Source: Cyanobacteriota bacterium
GTDB lineage: Bacteria; Cyanobacteriota; Cyanobacteriia; CACIAM-69d
Reading direction: 5' to 3'
DNA length: 64,000 bases
NCBI GenBank assembly: GCA_022402445.1
Contig: JAKRSF010000008.1
Coordinates: 1-64,000, forward strand
Part shown: positions 26,397 through 36,200 of the stretch, piece by piece
Layout: every line of letters starts with the position of its first letter
Position numbering within the stretch: position 1 is the stretch's first letter
The notes under the pieces: generated by a model
Seen by the model: only the letters and a program-made list of their open reading frames with translations
Database searches by the model: none
What the model was told of the DNA's origin: nothing
Translations under genes and position numbers: made by a program

Positions 26397-26437
26397 GGCG
26401 GGCCGGGGGAGACCAATGATGATCCCCTCGGCCCGCC
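26397..26437 (+). terminator. Strong GC hairpin between ndhE and the NAD kinase gene
   Basis: A 13-bp stem pairs 26397-26409 (GGCGGGCCGGGGG) with 26425-26437, including one G-U pair, around a 15-base loop. It ends 20 bases before the NAD kinase ATG and has no T-run. It could stop ndh transcripts, stabilise a processed 3' end, or set the translation of the kinase. The GGAGAGG ribosome site lies just after it. Confidence 0.5.
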
Positions 26438-26456
26438 TTGCATTTGGAGAGGAACC

Positions 26457-27416
26457 ATGGAACTGCGGCAGGCGATCGTGGCCTTCAAGGCGGGGGATGC
26501 CCAGGGCAAACAGTGGGCGGAACGCTGCGCGCGGGAGCTTGAGGCCCTGGGCTGCCACGTGCTGGTGGGGCCGAGCGGCCCGAAGGACAATCCCTATCCG
26601 GTGTTTCTGGCCTCGTCCACCCGCAAGATTGACCTGGCGATCGCCCTCGGCGGGGACGGCACGGCATTGGCGGCGGCGCGGCAGTTGGCGGTCGAAGACA
26701 TTCCGATTTTGGCGGTCAATATTGGCGGCCATTTGGGCTTTTTGACCGAGCCCTTTGAATCCTTTGAGGACACCGCGACGGTTTGGCAACGACTTGCGGG
26801 CGATCGCTTCGCCGTCCAGCGCCGGATGATGCTCGAAGCGCGCGTCTTTGAAGCCATTGATGCCTGCGCCGCGATCGAAGGAAATTTAGCGAATCACCGC
26901 AGTTTGCAGCCCACCGGGGACGCCTTTTTAGCCCTCAATGAAATGTGCGTTAAACCCGCCGCCGCCGATCGCCTCTCCACCGCCGTTTTAGAAGTGGAAG
27001 TGGACGGGGAAGTGGTCGATCAACACCACGGGGACGGCCTGCTGGTGGCCACCCCCACCGGCTCCACCTGCTACACCGTCTCCGCCAACGGCCCCATTCT
27101 GCACCCCGGCATGGAGGCCCTGGTGATCACGCCCATCTGCCCCCTGAGCCTATCGAGCCGACCCGTAGTGATTCCGCCGCGCTCCACCGTCAGCATTTGG
27201 CCCCTGGGGGACTATGAATTGAATACCAAACTGTGGATGGATGGGGTCGTCGCCACGTCGCTCTGGCCCGGTCAGCGGGTGGATGTGCGCATGGCCGATT
27301 GTGATGCCAAATTCATCGTTTTGCGGGAAGATTACTCCTACTACCGCACCCTGCGCGATAAGTTGCAATGGGCGGGGACGCGGGTGCAGTACGGCGGTCG
27401 CTATAGTCGCAATTAA
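26457..27416 (+). CDS. nadK: NAD kinase (first copy)
   Basis: A 319-residue ATP-NAD kinase that makes NADP+. Motifs are LAIALGGDGTALAAAR (GGDG, the ATP/NAD site), VNIGGHLGFLTE, LNEMCVKP (the NE/D region) and [22 protein letters not shown]. Compared with the second copy at 44773 it has an extended N-terminus (about 45 residues before the GGDG strand) and an extended C-terminal end. Cyanobacteria typically carry two nadK types; this one corresponds to the sll1415-like group as I recall. It directly follows the ndh cluster, linking NADP supply to complex I electron flow by position. Confidence 0.93.
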   Translation: MELRQAIVAFKAGDAQGKQWAERCARELEALGCHVLVGPSGPKDNPYPVFLASSTRKIDLAIALGGDGTALAAARQLAVEDIPILAVNIGGHLGFLTEPFESFEDTATVWQRLAGDRFAVQRRMMLEARVFEAIDACAAIEGNLANHRSLQPTGDAFLALNEMCVKPAAADRLSTAVLEVEVDGEVVDQHHGDGLLVATPTGSTCYTVSANGPILHPGMEALVITPICPLSLSSRPVVIPPRSTVSIWPLGDYELNTKLWMDGVVATSLWPGQRVDVRMADCDAKFIVLREDYSYYRTLRDKLQWAGTRVQYGGRYSRN

Positions 27417-27436
27417 TGCTGGATTAGCTATTAGCC

Positions 27437-28426
27437 ATGACGCCTTCTCCTTTGAATTCCGCCTCCCAAAGTTTGACCGCCGATCGCGGGGCCGGGCGAT
27501 CGCTGGCGGTGGAAGCCTGCGACATTTCTAAGGTGTATCGAACGGGCTTTTGGCTCAATCAACTGGTGCCGTCCCTGCGGGGGGTGTCACTCCAGGTGGC
27601 GGAAGGAGAAACCTTTGGGCTGCTGGGGCCGAACGGGGCGGGCAAAACGACACTCCTAAAAATTTTGCTGGGCATTGCGCGGCCTTCGGGCGGGGGCGGA
27701 ACGGTGCTGGGGCGGCCCCTGGGCGATCGCACCGTGAAGCAGCGGCTGGGGTATTTGCCGGAAAATGCCTATTTTTACGACCATTTAACGGGCTGGGAAT
27801 ATCTTGAATTCGCGGCAGCGATCTATAAATTGCCGCCCAAAACTGCCCAAACGCGCATTGGTGAACTGCTCGACTGGGTGCAGTTGGATCGGGCGGCGGC
27901 CAAGGATAAGCTGATGCGCCAATATTCCAAGGGCATGTTGCAGCGGGTGGGCATGGCCCAGGCCCTCATTGGCAATCCGGACGTGATTTTTTTAGATGAG
28001 CCGATGTCGGGCCTCGATCCCCTCGGTCGCCATCAAATTCGCGAGATTATTTCGACCCTCAAGGACCAGGGCAAGACGATTTTTTTTAATAGCCATATCC
28101 TGTCGGATGTGGAGCAAATTTGCGATCGCGTGGCGATTCTGCACCGGGGGCAACTGTTGCGGGCGGGATCCCTCGATGACCTGCTGGGACGGCAGGGGGG
28201 CTATCGGGTGCGGGGCAGCGGCGGCGATCGCACGGCCCTAGAACCCTGGCTGACGGCTCTGGAATTTGAGCATGGCCGCTGGCATGGCCGCTTCGAGGGG
28301 GATGTGGCCGCCCTAACCGAAGCCCTGGGAGACCTGGGGGCCACCCTGGATCGTCTGGATCGCGATCGCCCCTCCCTCGAAGAATTTTTTGTGCAGACCA
28401 TCCGCGCGGCCAACCGCCAGCCCTAA
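27437..28426 (+). CDS. ABC transporter ATP-binding protein, CcmA/NatA type
   Basis: A 329-residue ATPase. Walker A is GPNGAGKTTLLK, the Q-loop region is LGYLPENAYFYDHLTGWE, the signature is YSKGMLQRVGMAQAL (SKGM in place of the standard LSGGQ), Walker B is DVIFLDEPMSGLDP and the switch histidine is in NSHILSDVE. A C-terminal accessory domain (about 235-325) is typical of exporters of the ABC-2 type. No permease gene is next to it, so its partner must lie elsewhere. It starts 20 bases after the NAD kinase stop and probably shares its transcript. The substrate is unknown. Confidence 0.9.
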   Translation: MTPSPLNSASQSLTADRGAGRSLAVEACDISKVYRTGFWLNQLVPSLRGVSLQVAEGETFGLLGPNGAGKTTLLKILLGIARPSGGGGTVLGRPLGDRTVKQRLGYLPENAYFYDHLTGWEYLEFAAAIYKLPPKTAQTRIGELLDWVQLDRAAAKDKLMRQYSKGMLQRVGMAQALIGNPDVIFLDEPMSGLDPLGRHQIREIISTLKDQGKTIFFNSHILSDVEQICDRVAILHRGQLLRAGSLDDLLGRQGGYRVRGSGGDRTALEPWLTALEFEHGRWHGRFEGDVAALTEALGDLGATLDRLDRDRPSLEEFFVQTIRAANRQP

Positions 28427-28477
28427 ACGCCCCCCACCCCAAAGGCGAGCGGAGGGCCATGGATTTTTCCAAACCCG

Positions 28478-30223
28478 CTACTGGGGAGCCTGGGCCAACT
28501 GGGCAATAATTTGCTGGATCTGCGCGATCGCGTCCCCAAACCCCTCCCCATGGGTGAAATGGGCCAGGATCGCCTCCAGATGCTCCCGCAGGCCAGAAAT
28601 CTGCTCCTGGAGCGGGCTCAGGGATTCCTCACAAACCGTGATTTTGCCCTGGATTTCCGCCAAATGGCCGTGGCGCTCCTGCAGGGCCACCTCCCGCTCC
28701 TTGAGGGCATCCTGGAGCGCCTGCTGTTCATTGCGCCGCCGCGATAGCTCCCCATGCAACTCCCCAAGCTGCCCCTCGCGAGACCCTACATTGATACTGA
28801 GGGTTTCCTTCTGGGACGCCAGATGGGCGATCGCCTCCTGGATCCGCGCGATCGCCGGGGACAAATCCACCGACCCATCCGGAGCCGTCACCGTCAGGCC
28901 CTGGCGCTTATTGAGCACCATTTGATGGGCATTAAACACCTCCTCCCGCTCCTGGAGATTGCGGCGGCTGCCCACCAGGGACTCATTGAGCATCCGGTAA
29001 TGGTCCCGCTCATCCGCCAGCTCCGTCTCCAGGGCCATGCGGTCATATTCACTGGCTTGACTGATCTTTTCCGCCAGCTCGCTGAGGGTCTGCTGCTGGA
29101 GACTGAGCTCCTCCTCCTGATCGCTCACAAACCGCGACGCCTTATCCAAATCCTGCTTCAGGTGGCCCACCATCTCCTGAAGATCCCCGAGATCCATCGC
29201 CTCTAGGGCCTCGATATCCACCTTGGTGGGAGTGGCCCCCTGGCCGCTGCTGAGCTGCTCTAGGAGGGTGAGGAGGGACTGCTGGCTCTCGATCTGGGTC
29301 TCGATCGCGGCGATCTGCTCGCGCTCCACCTCAATCACCGCCTCCTGGGCCCTCAGGGCGCTGGTTTCCTGCACCAGTTCCGCCTCGCGATCGTGCCACT
29401 GCTGCCACTCCTGGGCGATCGCCCCCTGCTCCCCCCCTAACCAGGCCCGCAGCTCCTCCGCATGGCTGCGCTCCCCGTCCAACTGCTGCCAACGACCCCC
29501 CGCGATCGCCTCCTGGGCCTCCACGATCTGCAAACAGGTCTCCACCGCCGTCCGCAGCGCCGCCGGGTCGATCGCCCCCTGGGCCACCTGATCCACCAAC
29601 CCCTGAAGCTGCGCCGCCTGCTGGGCATCGAGGGCCGACACCTGGGCCTGGGCCTGCTGCTGGGCCGCCACCTGCTGGCGCTCCTGCTCAATGCGCTGCT
29701 GCTCCGATCGCAGTTGCGCCCAGGCATTTTCTAGATCATGACCTTTTTGCTCCACCTCCTGCCGTAGCCGGTTCGCCGCCTCCCGCGCCGTCTGGATTTC
29801 CTGGCGCTGGCCGTCAAGCTGCTGAAGCTCCTGCTCAAGCTGCTCCACCTGCTCCCGCCGCGCCTCTAGCTCCATCTCTCGCCGATTGAGCTCCTGGCTT
29901 TGGAACGTCAAGGACTCCATCCATTGCTGGATCTCCTCCTCCTGGCTTTTCGACTTTTCCTGTTGTCGGGAATAGGTTTGCAGCAGGGACACCACCTGGC
30001 GAGCCCCCTCTTGGATGCGCTTGATTTTGCGATCGCTACCGCTGCCTAAGAGGTCTACAAAAACGAGGGCCCCATCCTTATGGTTGCTCACCTCATCGGT
30101 GACGATCGGTTCTTCATTGGTAACGGCATTCCACTGCTCGCCCTTCTGACAGGCCAGCAATTTCAGCTCGCCCTTACTGCTCATCAGACCGCGTTTCTGG
30201 ACGACTTCTGCTAAGTACAGCAC
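28478..30223 (-). CDS. hmpF: HmpF-like pilus motility / taxis coiled-coil protein
   Basis: A 581-residue protein with a conserved N-terminal domain of about 95 residues (MLYLAEVVQKRG, LKLLACQKGEQWNAV, LVFVDLLG, ARQVVSLLQTYSRQQEK), followed by a very long coiled coil rich in Q, E, L and R. This layout and the stretch WMESLTFQSQELNRREMELEAR match HmpF, which in filamentous and unicellular cyanobacteria localises with type IV pili and is needed for motility and phototaxis. It uses a GTG start. Its position beside, and divergent from, the tax genes strongly supports the call. Confidence 0.87.
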   Translation of the reverse strand: MLYLAEVVQKRGLMSSKGELKLLACQKGEQWNAVTNEEPIVTDEVSNHKDGALVFVDLLGSGSDRKIKRIQEGARQVVSLLQTYSRQQEKSKSQEEEIQQWMESLTFQSQELNRREMELEARREQVEQLEQELQQLDGQRQEIQTAREAANRLRQEVEQKGHDLENAWAQLRSEQQRIEQERQQVAAQQQAQAQVSALDAQQAAQLQGLVDQVAQGAIDPAALRTAVETCLQIVEAQEAIAGGRWQQLDGERSHAEELRAWLGGEQGAIAQEWQQWHDREAELVQETSALRAQEAVIEVEREQIAAIETQIESQQSLLTLLEQLSSGQGATPTKVDIEALEAMDLGDLQEMVGHLKQDLDKASRFVSDQEEELSLQQQTLSELAEKISQASEYDRMALETELADERDHYRMLNESLVGSRRNLQEREEVFNAHQMVLNKRQGLTVTAPDGSVDLSPAIARIQEAIAHLASQKETLSINVGSREGQLGELHGELSRRRNEQQALQDALKEREVALQERHGHLAEIQGKITVCEESLSPLQEQISGLREHLEAILAHFTHGEGFGDAIAQIQQIIAQLAQAPQ

Positions 30224-30539
30224 GCTGCCCTTCCCCTTTCGTCTCTGTTTGCCTTATTAACTTTCTACGATATCGAAGTGCAAGCCCCGATTGTCTTCCC
30301 CTGGGGGTTCCCGAGGGACGGCTTGGGAATCGTTAGGCCCGATGGTGACTTAATTTCGCCCCCCGAGTCTACTCGATTCCTTCCCGCTTCGCCCCCTGCG
30401 GGTGCCCTCGAGAATTGGGGTCGATGGACCGATGCCTTGGCGGATCAGTCAGGTTAGGATATAGGCGCTCTGGGGCGGTTCCCCTCGTCCGCTGGCCCCC
30501 GGCGCGCGCCGTTGCCGTCCGTTGCCTGGGTACTTTTCC

Positions 30540-30726
30540 CATTGTCCCCGGTTTCGGTTCCTGTTTTCTGTTCCCGGCTGGGGTTTCGGATCGTGTTTTG
30601 GGGCTGGGGTTTTGGGCTGTGGTCTTGGCCTGTGGCTTCGGCCTGTGGTTTTTGGGCTGCGGTTGCGGGTTGTGGTGCCTGTGGTTTCCCCCTTTTCCTC
30701 GTGCCGCCTGCCGGTGGCCGGATCCC
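30540..30726 (+). repeat. G/T-biased low-complexity leader of the PatA-type gene
   Basis: The plus strand here is almost free of A and made of short imperfect repeats such as GGCCTGTGG, TTTTGGGCTG and GGTTTCGG. Although it is open in frame with the gene that follows, the peptide it would encode is Trp/Gly/Cys/Leu-rich and looks non-coding. It is probably a leader or a structured or R-loop-prone stretch. Confidence 0.45.
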
Positions 30727-31977
30727 ATGCAAGGCAAACTTAGCGAGATTGATATTCGCAGCATTCTGCAACTGATTGAACTCGGTCAGCGGACGGGGGA
30801 GTTGTTTGTCGAGGCGGTGGTGGAGGGGGTGGAGCGGCCGATGGAACTGGGGGGGATGGCCCTAGGGGGCGATCGCGCGGGCGGCCAATCCCAATCCTGG
30901 TTTGTCTTTTTTGATAAGGGGCAGATTCTCTACGCCACCAGCCCCGAACAGCAGCCCCGTCGCCTGGACGATTACCTGCGGCGCTATGGCCATCGCCTGC
31001 CGGAGGATGATCTGGATCGGCCCGTGGGGGATGCGATCCACGATCCGGAATATGCCCACCTGTGGCGCTTGATTGAAAGGAATGAGTTGACCCCTGCCCA
31101 GGGGCGCAGTTTGCTGCGGGGGGCGATCCGCGAGATTTTGTTTGATCTGCTGAGTTTGCACCAGGGGACGTTTTCCTTTGAGATGGGGCCGCCTTTGGCT
31201 CCCCAGTTGACGGCGTTTAATTTGTCGGATCTGCTGCCGGATGCGATCGCCCAGGTGCGGGCCTGGAAGGAGTTTTATCCCCACCTGAAGTCGCCGAACC
31301 AGTGCCCGATTTTGGCCGATCGCCGTCGCCTGCGGGAACTGCTGCCGGAGGCCACCTTCCGCACCCTGACGGAGTGGGCCGAGGGGCGCGCGTCGATCCG
31401 CCAGATCGCCCGGAACCGCAACCGGGATCTGCTGACGGTGGCCCGGGCGATTTTGCCCTATGTGCAGCAGGGGCTGATCCAACTGGCGGATCCGCCCACG
31501 GGCCATCTGCCGAGCGATCGCAGCCCCAACGGCTACCCCCAGGCCCCCACGATCGCCTGCATCGAAGACAGCGCCACCGTCCGCCACGCGATCGAACAAA
31601 CCCTCAAACAATTTGGCTACCGCGTCATCGCGATCGCCGATCCCATCGAAAGCCTGCCCCCCCTCTTTGGCACCCCCCCCGACCTGATCCTGTGCGACAT
31701 CACCATGCCCGTCCTCGACGGCTACGAACTCTGCGCCATGCTGCGCCAGTGCAGCACCTTCCGCAGCACCCCCATCGTCATGCTCACCGGCCGCGACGGC
31801 TTCATTGATCGCGTCAAAGCCCGCGTCGTCGGAGCCACCGACTACCTCACCAAACCCTTCAAAAAGCGCGAACTCAAAACCCTCGTGGAAAAACACATCG
31901 GCCCCGGCCACCCCGAAGCCACCCACGATCCCAGGGGCGAAGCGGTTCCCGCCGCCCCCCATCCCCCCGCCCCCTAA
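30727..31977 (+). CDS. pilG: PatA/PilG-type response regulator
   Basis: A 416-residue protein from ATG 30727. Residues about 1-250 are a PatA N-terminal (DUF4388-type) domain, starting MQGKLSEIDIRSILQLIELGQRTGEL. Residues about 275-400 are a receiver domain with acidic pocket CIEDSATVR, the phospho-acceptor Asp in LILCDITMPVLDG and the lysine in YLTKPFKKREL. PatA-type regulators open the tax loci of cyanobacteria and act on type IV pilus placement or direction. An in-frame extension back to 30415 exists but is low-complexity and rejected. Whether it is the equivalent of PilG, PixG or PtxA cannot be settled by sequence alone. Confidence 0.88.
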   Translation: MQGKLSEIDIRSILQLIELGQRTGELFVEAVVEGVERPMELGGMALGGDRAGGQSQSWFVFFDKGQILYATSPEQQPRRLDDYLRRYGHRLPEDDLDRPVGDAIHDPEYAHLWRLIERNELTPAQGRSLLRGAIREILFDLLSLHQGTFSFEMGPPLAPQLTAFNLSDLLPDAIAQVRAWKEFYPHLKSPNQCPILADRRRLRELLPEATFRTLTEWAEGRASIRQIARNRNRDLLTVARAILPYVQQGLIQLADPPTGHLPSDRSPNGYPQAPTIACIEDSATVRHAIEQTLKQFGYRVIAIADPIESLPPLFGTPPDLILCDITMPVLDGYELCAMLRQCSTFRSTPIVMLTGRDGFIDRVKARVVGATDYLTKPFKKRELKTLVEKHIGPGHPEATHDPRGEAVPAAPHPPAP

Positions 31978-32288
31978 AACCATTCCCCCTAGCCTCGCCC
32001 CCCGCGATCGCACCAATCTCCCCCAAGCCCCACCGGATCCATCGGATCTAAATGTTCGCCAGCCCCCCCATACCTGCTACATTGGACCGGCAAGTTACCC
32101 TAACCCCCCAGCGGCCCCCCACCGCCCAGCCGTTACCCCACGCACCCCGAACTTAGAAAAACGGGCGCGACAACGGCAGAAAATTAAGGGTACTTTATTA
32201 GGTAGTGTGCGGCGAATGGCCAGCGACGTCGGTGCTACCACTAGCTTCCGGCATGTAACGGGCACTGGGATACAGATTAGGCACAACC
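31978..32288. other. Spacer between PatA-type gene and pilH-type gene
   Basis: This 311-base gap holds no supported gene. An AT-richer stretch at about 32160-32215 (TTAAGGGTACTTTATTAGG) could hold a promoter for the pilH-cheW-mcp-cheA part of the locus, which would let these genes be transcribed apart from the PatA-type gene. Confidence 0.35.
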
Positions 32289-32654
32289 ATGAGCGTAGTC
32301 CTCGTCGTCGAAGATAGCGTGGCCCAGCGGGAGATGATCACCGAACTCCTGCAAGGAAGCGGGCTCACCGTCAGCATGGCTGGGGATGGCGTCGAGGCCC
32401 TCGAAAGTCTCGAAAAGCAGCGCCCCGATCTCGTGGTGTTAGACATCGTGATGCCCCGCATGAACGGCTATGAAGTGTGTCGGCGGCTCAAGTCCGATCC
32501 CAAAACCCAGAACGTGCCCGTGGTGATGTGCTCATCGAAGGGCGAAGAATTTGACCGCTACTGGGGCATGAAACAGGGAGCCGATGCTTACATATCCAAA
32601 CCGTTCCAGCCCAAGGAATTGGTGGGCACGGTCAAGCAACTGCTGCGGGGATAA
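32289..32654 (+). CDS. pilH: PilH/CheY-like single-domain response regulator
   Basis: A 121-residue stand-alone receiver domain. The acidic pair is VVEDSVAQRE, the phospho-acceptor is in LVVLDIVMPRMNG, and the switch residues are VMCSSKGEEFD and YISKPFQPKEL. It follows the order seen in cyanobacterial tax loci (patA-type, cheY-type, cheW, mcp, cheA), where such proteins relay phosphate from CheA to the pilus motors or serve as phosphate sinks. It ends 20 bases before the cheW start, so the two are likely co-transcribed. Confidence 0.92.
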   Translation: MSVVLVVEDSVAQREMITELLQGSGLTVSMAGDGVEALESLEKQRPDLVVLDIVMPRMNGYEVCRRLKSDPKTQNVPVVMCSSKGEEFDRYWGMKQGADAYISKPFQPKELVGTVKQLLRG

Positions 32655-32673
32655 CGGTCAGGAGTAAGGCACC

Positions 32674-33246
32674 ATGGTGGGCAGTCCCGATTTTTTAACC
32701 GGCCAGGGCACTGATCAATCCCCTGAGTTCCAGGAACTCGAAAGCCCTGAAGGGGAGATGCACCTGCGTTTCTTCCTCCAGTCGGGGATTGAGATGGCCC
32801 TGCCGGCGGTTTCGATCCGCGAGGTGACGGAGCCGTCGCCGGATCGCATTACGCCGGTGCCGAATGTGTCGCCGCTCCTGTTGGGTACCTTGAATATCCG
32901 AGGGCAGGTGATTTGGGTGGCGGATCTGGGGCAGTTTCTGGGGGAGGTGGCTCCCCTTTCGACCGATCGCGCGGATATACCGGTGATTGCGATCGAAGAT
33001 CAAGAGCGGATGCTGGGGCTTGCGGTGGCCAAAATTGCCAAAATGGATTGGCTGGACGTGGAGCAACTCAAGGCGGTCAAGGCGGTGGGGGATGAGGCGG
33101 ACTTCGAGGCTATGAAACCGTTTTTGCGCGGGGAGTGGCACTTTGGAGAGGATCTTGCCGCATCGACCCTGCGTCTGCTGGATCATGTGGCGATCCTTGG
33201 CTCTGAGCGCTGGGGTGGCCGCGATGACCGGCAGCACGGCGGCTAA
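32674..33246 (+). CDS. pilI: CheW-like adaptor protein
   Basis: A 190-residue CheW-fold adaptor that couples the receptor to the CheA kinase. The domain runs from about residue 28, with MALPAVSIREVTEPSPDRITPVPNV, LLGTLNIRGQVIWVADLGQFLG and the later IAIEDQERMLGLAVAKI matching the usual CheW strands. The C-terminal ~55 residues extend beyond the minimal domain, as in PilI/PixI proteins. It lies between the pilH-type and mcp genes with short spacers of 19 and 43 bases, consistent with one operon. Confidence 0.9.
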   Translation: MVGSPDFLTGQGTDQSPEFQELESPEGEMHLRFFLQSGIEMALPAVSIREVTEPSPDRITPVPNVSPLLLGTLNIRGQVIWVADLGQFLGEVAPLSTDRADIPVIAIEDQERMLGLAVAKIAKMDWLDVEQLKAVKAVGDEADFEAMKPFLRGEWHFGEDLAASTLRLLDHVAILGSERWGGRDDRQHGG

Positions 33247-33289
33247 ATCTGGTTCCTTAACGTATGGCTTGCATTCCCGGAGAAGGTAG

Positions 33290-36200
33290 ATGACGGATTA
33301 CAACCAGGACTATCAACGGGCGAATGATGCATATACCCAAGGGAACTATGCGGAAGCGGCGACGGTGATTGATCGCCTCGTTGAGGTGTATCCGGATGAT
33401 CCGAGTGCGCGGCTGCTGCGGGGCCATATCTATGCCTATGGGTTGCAGCAGTATGAGGTGGCCCAGGGGGAGTACCACCGGGTGATGGAGCTGACGGCGG
33501 ATCCGACGTTTGTGGAGTATGCGAAGGCGGGCCTGGAGGCGGTGGGGGGCAGCAATGGCTACCACGATGGGGGCGATGGGGGGCAGGCGCTGGATTTTGC
33601 GGATTTGGATTTAGATTTTTCCGATGAGACGACGGGCCTCTCGACCGGGTCGCAGATGGCTGAGGGGATTGATCAGGGGCCGCTGGCGGAGTTTCAGCGG
33701 GAGGAGGATGGGACGGCGACGGGGCTGGATTTTGCCAATTTAGATTTTGAGCCGACGGGGAATTCCGGGGCGGATTTGGGCAGTTTGGGGGATTTCAATT
33801 TCGATACGGAGGAGGTGCCGGTGGCGGCGGCCCTGGGGGATGAGACGGATCCGTTTGCGATCGCGGGGTCGCCGTCTGGGGGGGCTGCGGCGATGGCGGA
33901 TGATCCGTTCGCGGCGGATCTGGGGGCGTCGGGGGCGGACGGGGCGGCCCTGGAGGATTGGATGGCGGATCCGTTTGCGGATGGATCCCAGGGGATGGCG
34001 GGGGAGGCGATCGCGGACTTTGGGGCGGAGGATCCGTTTGCGATCGCGCCGGAGGCGGCGACCGGCGGTGGGGACGGGGCGGACTGGGTTGATCCCTTTG
34101 CCACCTCGACCACGGGATCGGTGGAATCCCTCGAAGATCCGATGGATTTTGATTTGGGGGCGGATTTGGGCGAGGGTGCGCCGATGCCGGATGCGGCCCT
34201 GGAAAGCCTAGGGGATGAGGATCTGGGGGATGATCTGGACCTGGGGGACTTTGATCTGGCGGCCGATGGGGCGGCCCCTGGGGAAGCGGCCGAGCCGAGC
34301 CTGGGGAACCTGGGCAGTTTTGGCGATTTTGGTGAGGATCTAGAGCTCAGTGAGGCCAGTGGGTTTGGCCTGGGGGCTGAGGCCCTAGGGGATGGGGAGG
34401 ATGAATCCCTAGATGGGCTGGCCGTGGAGCCGTCGCCCCTGATGGAGATGGGGATGGACGGGGATGGGGATGAGTTTGGGGCCTTTGGGGCGGAGGAGTT
34501 CGCGGACGAGGCGATCGCGGCGGATCCCTTTGGGGGCGCGGCGGGGGATGACCTAGAGGATGGGGCGATCGCGGCGGATCCCTTTGGGATGGATGCGGCG
34601 ATCGCGGAGCCCAGCGACGGGGATCCCTTTGGGGACCTATCGGACGTGGGGGATGCCTTTGCGGATCTGCCCAGTGAAACGCCGGACCTGGACGCGGCGG
34701 ATCCCTTTGGGGACCTGTCCGACGCCTCCTTGCCCCTCAACCCCTTCGCCACCGGGGGCATCCCCCTAGAGGCCGCAGAACCGGAAGCAGAGGATGACGA
34801 TCCCTTTGGGGCCGACAGCTTTGCGATCGAGGGGCCAGCGGTGGCTTCCCCCAACGGCACGGATGATTTTGGGGACGGCTTCGGTGAGCCCGATTTTGGG
34901 GATGACTTTGGGGATGGGTTCGGTGAGCCCGATTTTGGCGAGGACAGCTTCGGGGTGGATGACCTGGACGAGGGGGCCGCTGGAGCCTCCGATGGATCGC
35001 AGGGGGAGGATGGCTTTGGCGTCTTCGGCGACGGTGACGACGACGGTGACCTGGCCCCTGCGGACTCTCCCTTTCCGGCCGCCGACGCCGATCCCTTTGG
35101 GGGGGCCGATGCTGCCCTGGTGCCCCCCCCGCGATCGCCCTTCCCGGACTTTGGGGACGATGCGGACGACGACGATCGCACCCTCTTCATGCCCTCCAAC
35201 ACCGCAGGGCCGACGATCACCCCGTCCCTGAGCCTTACCGAAGAGCCCCCCCGCGATCGCCCCGCCCCCGCCCCCACCCCCACAGCGCCCCCCTTCGCCC
35301 ATGGGGGAGATGACGAGCCCGAAGAAACCCTCTTCATGGCCCCCAGCACCCTCGCGCGATCGCCCAACAGCCCCGCCGCCAGCGTGGCCGAGTCCGCCGT
35401 TTCCGCCTTCAGCAGCAGCGGCGCAGACCGGGCCGACGACGACGATGACGACGCCTTCACCTTCGGGGAACTGCCCAGCCCCGAAGCCTCCTTCTTGATC
35501 GACACGGACGCCCCCCAGGAGTCCTCCCCCCACGGCACCGACACCAGCCTCAACTTCTCCCTGGAAGACGACGATCGCTCCGTCGCCTCCGCCATGGCCG
35601 ACGGCACCTCGACGGACAGCAGCGACTTCATGGACGACTTCGATGAATTCGACGACCTCGGAAGCCTGCCGGACTTCAGCCTGACCAACGCCGCCGCCGA
35701 CTTCTCCGCCGCCAGTGTTGATGACGGCTTTGCCATTGGCGAAGGGGCCATGGGGGGCGGGGCCGGCCTCGCGGATTTGGTCAGCAATGACAACGAAGTC
35801 TTTAACATTGGCGTCGCCACCGACTCCGATGAACTGCTCAACTTCGATCAGCCCGAAAGCCGCGCCGCCGAGCCCAGTGTGGCCGCCGAAGGCAGTTTAT
35901 TAGCGCCCTTTGACAACGCCCGCCTCGCCACCAAGCAACTGCTGACGGCCGTGGGGGCGGGGCTGGTGTCCTGTGTTGCCGTGGCGATCGTGTCCTATGG
36001 CGGCATGAGCTATGCCAGGGAACAGGGCAGCGACAGCCGACTGATTGTCCAGATTCGCCAGGGGGGTATGATCGCCTCCCTGCTGACGGGGATGCTGTCC
36101 GGCGGGGTGGTCTACTTCCTCGGGCGGCGGACCGCGTGGCAAATTGAGCGCTGCACCACGGACTTGCAGATGCAGTTCGATGCGGTGTGCCAGGGGAACC

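Noticed and set aside
30415-30726. 104-residue N-terminal extension of the PatA-type protein
   Set aside because: Trp/Gly/Cys/Leu-rich text from G/T-skewed DNA. The family domain begins exactly at MQGKLSEID, so the ATG at 30727 was used.
34530-35105. Regularly spaced GGATCCCTTTGGGG words as a possible CRISPR array
   Set aside because: Spacing is uneven, the words are in frame as DPFG codons inside a gene, and no cas gene is near.
33694-35841. 715-residue open frame on the minus strand, antisense to the mcp gene
   Set aside because: It is Ser/Ala/Pro/Lys low-complexity sequence, the complement of Asp/Gly/Ala codons on the plus strand. Stops are rare by composition, and there is no start signal or motif.
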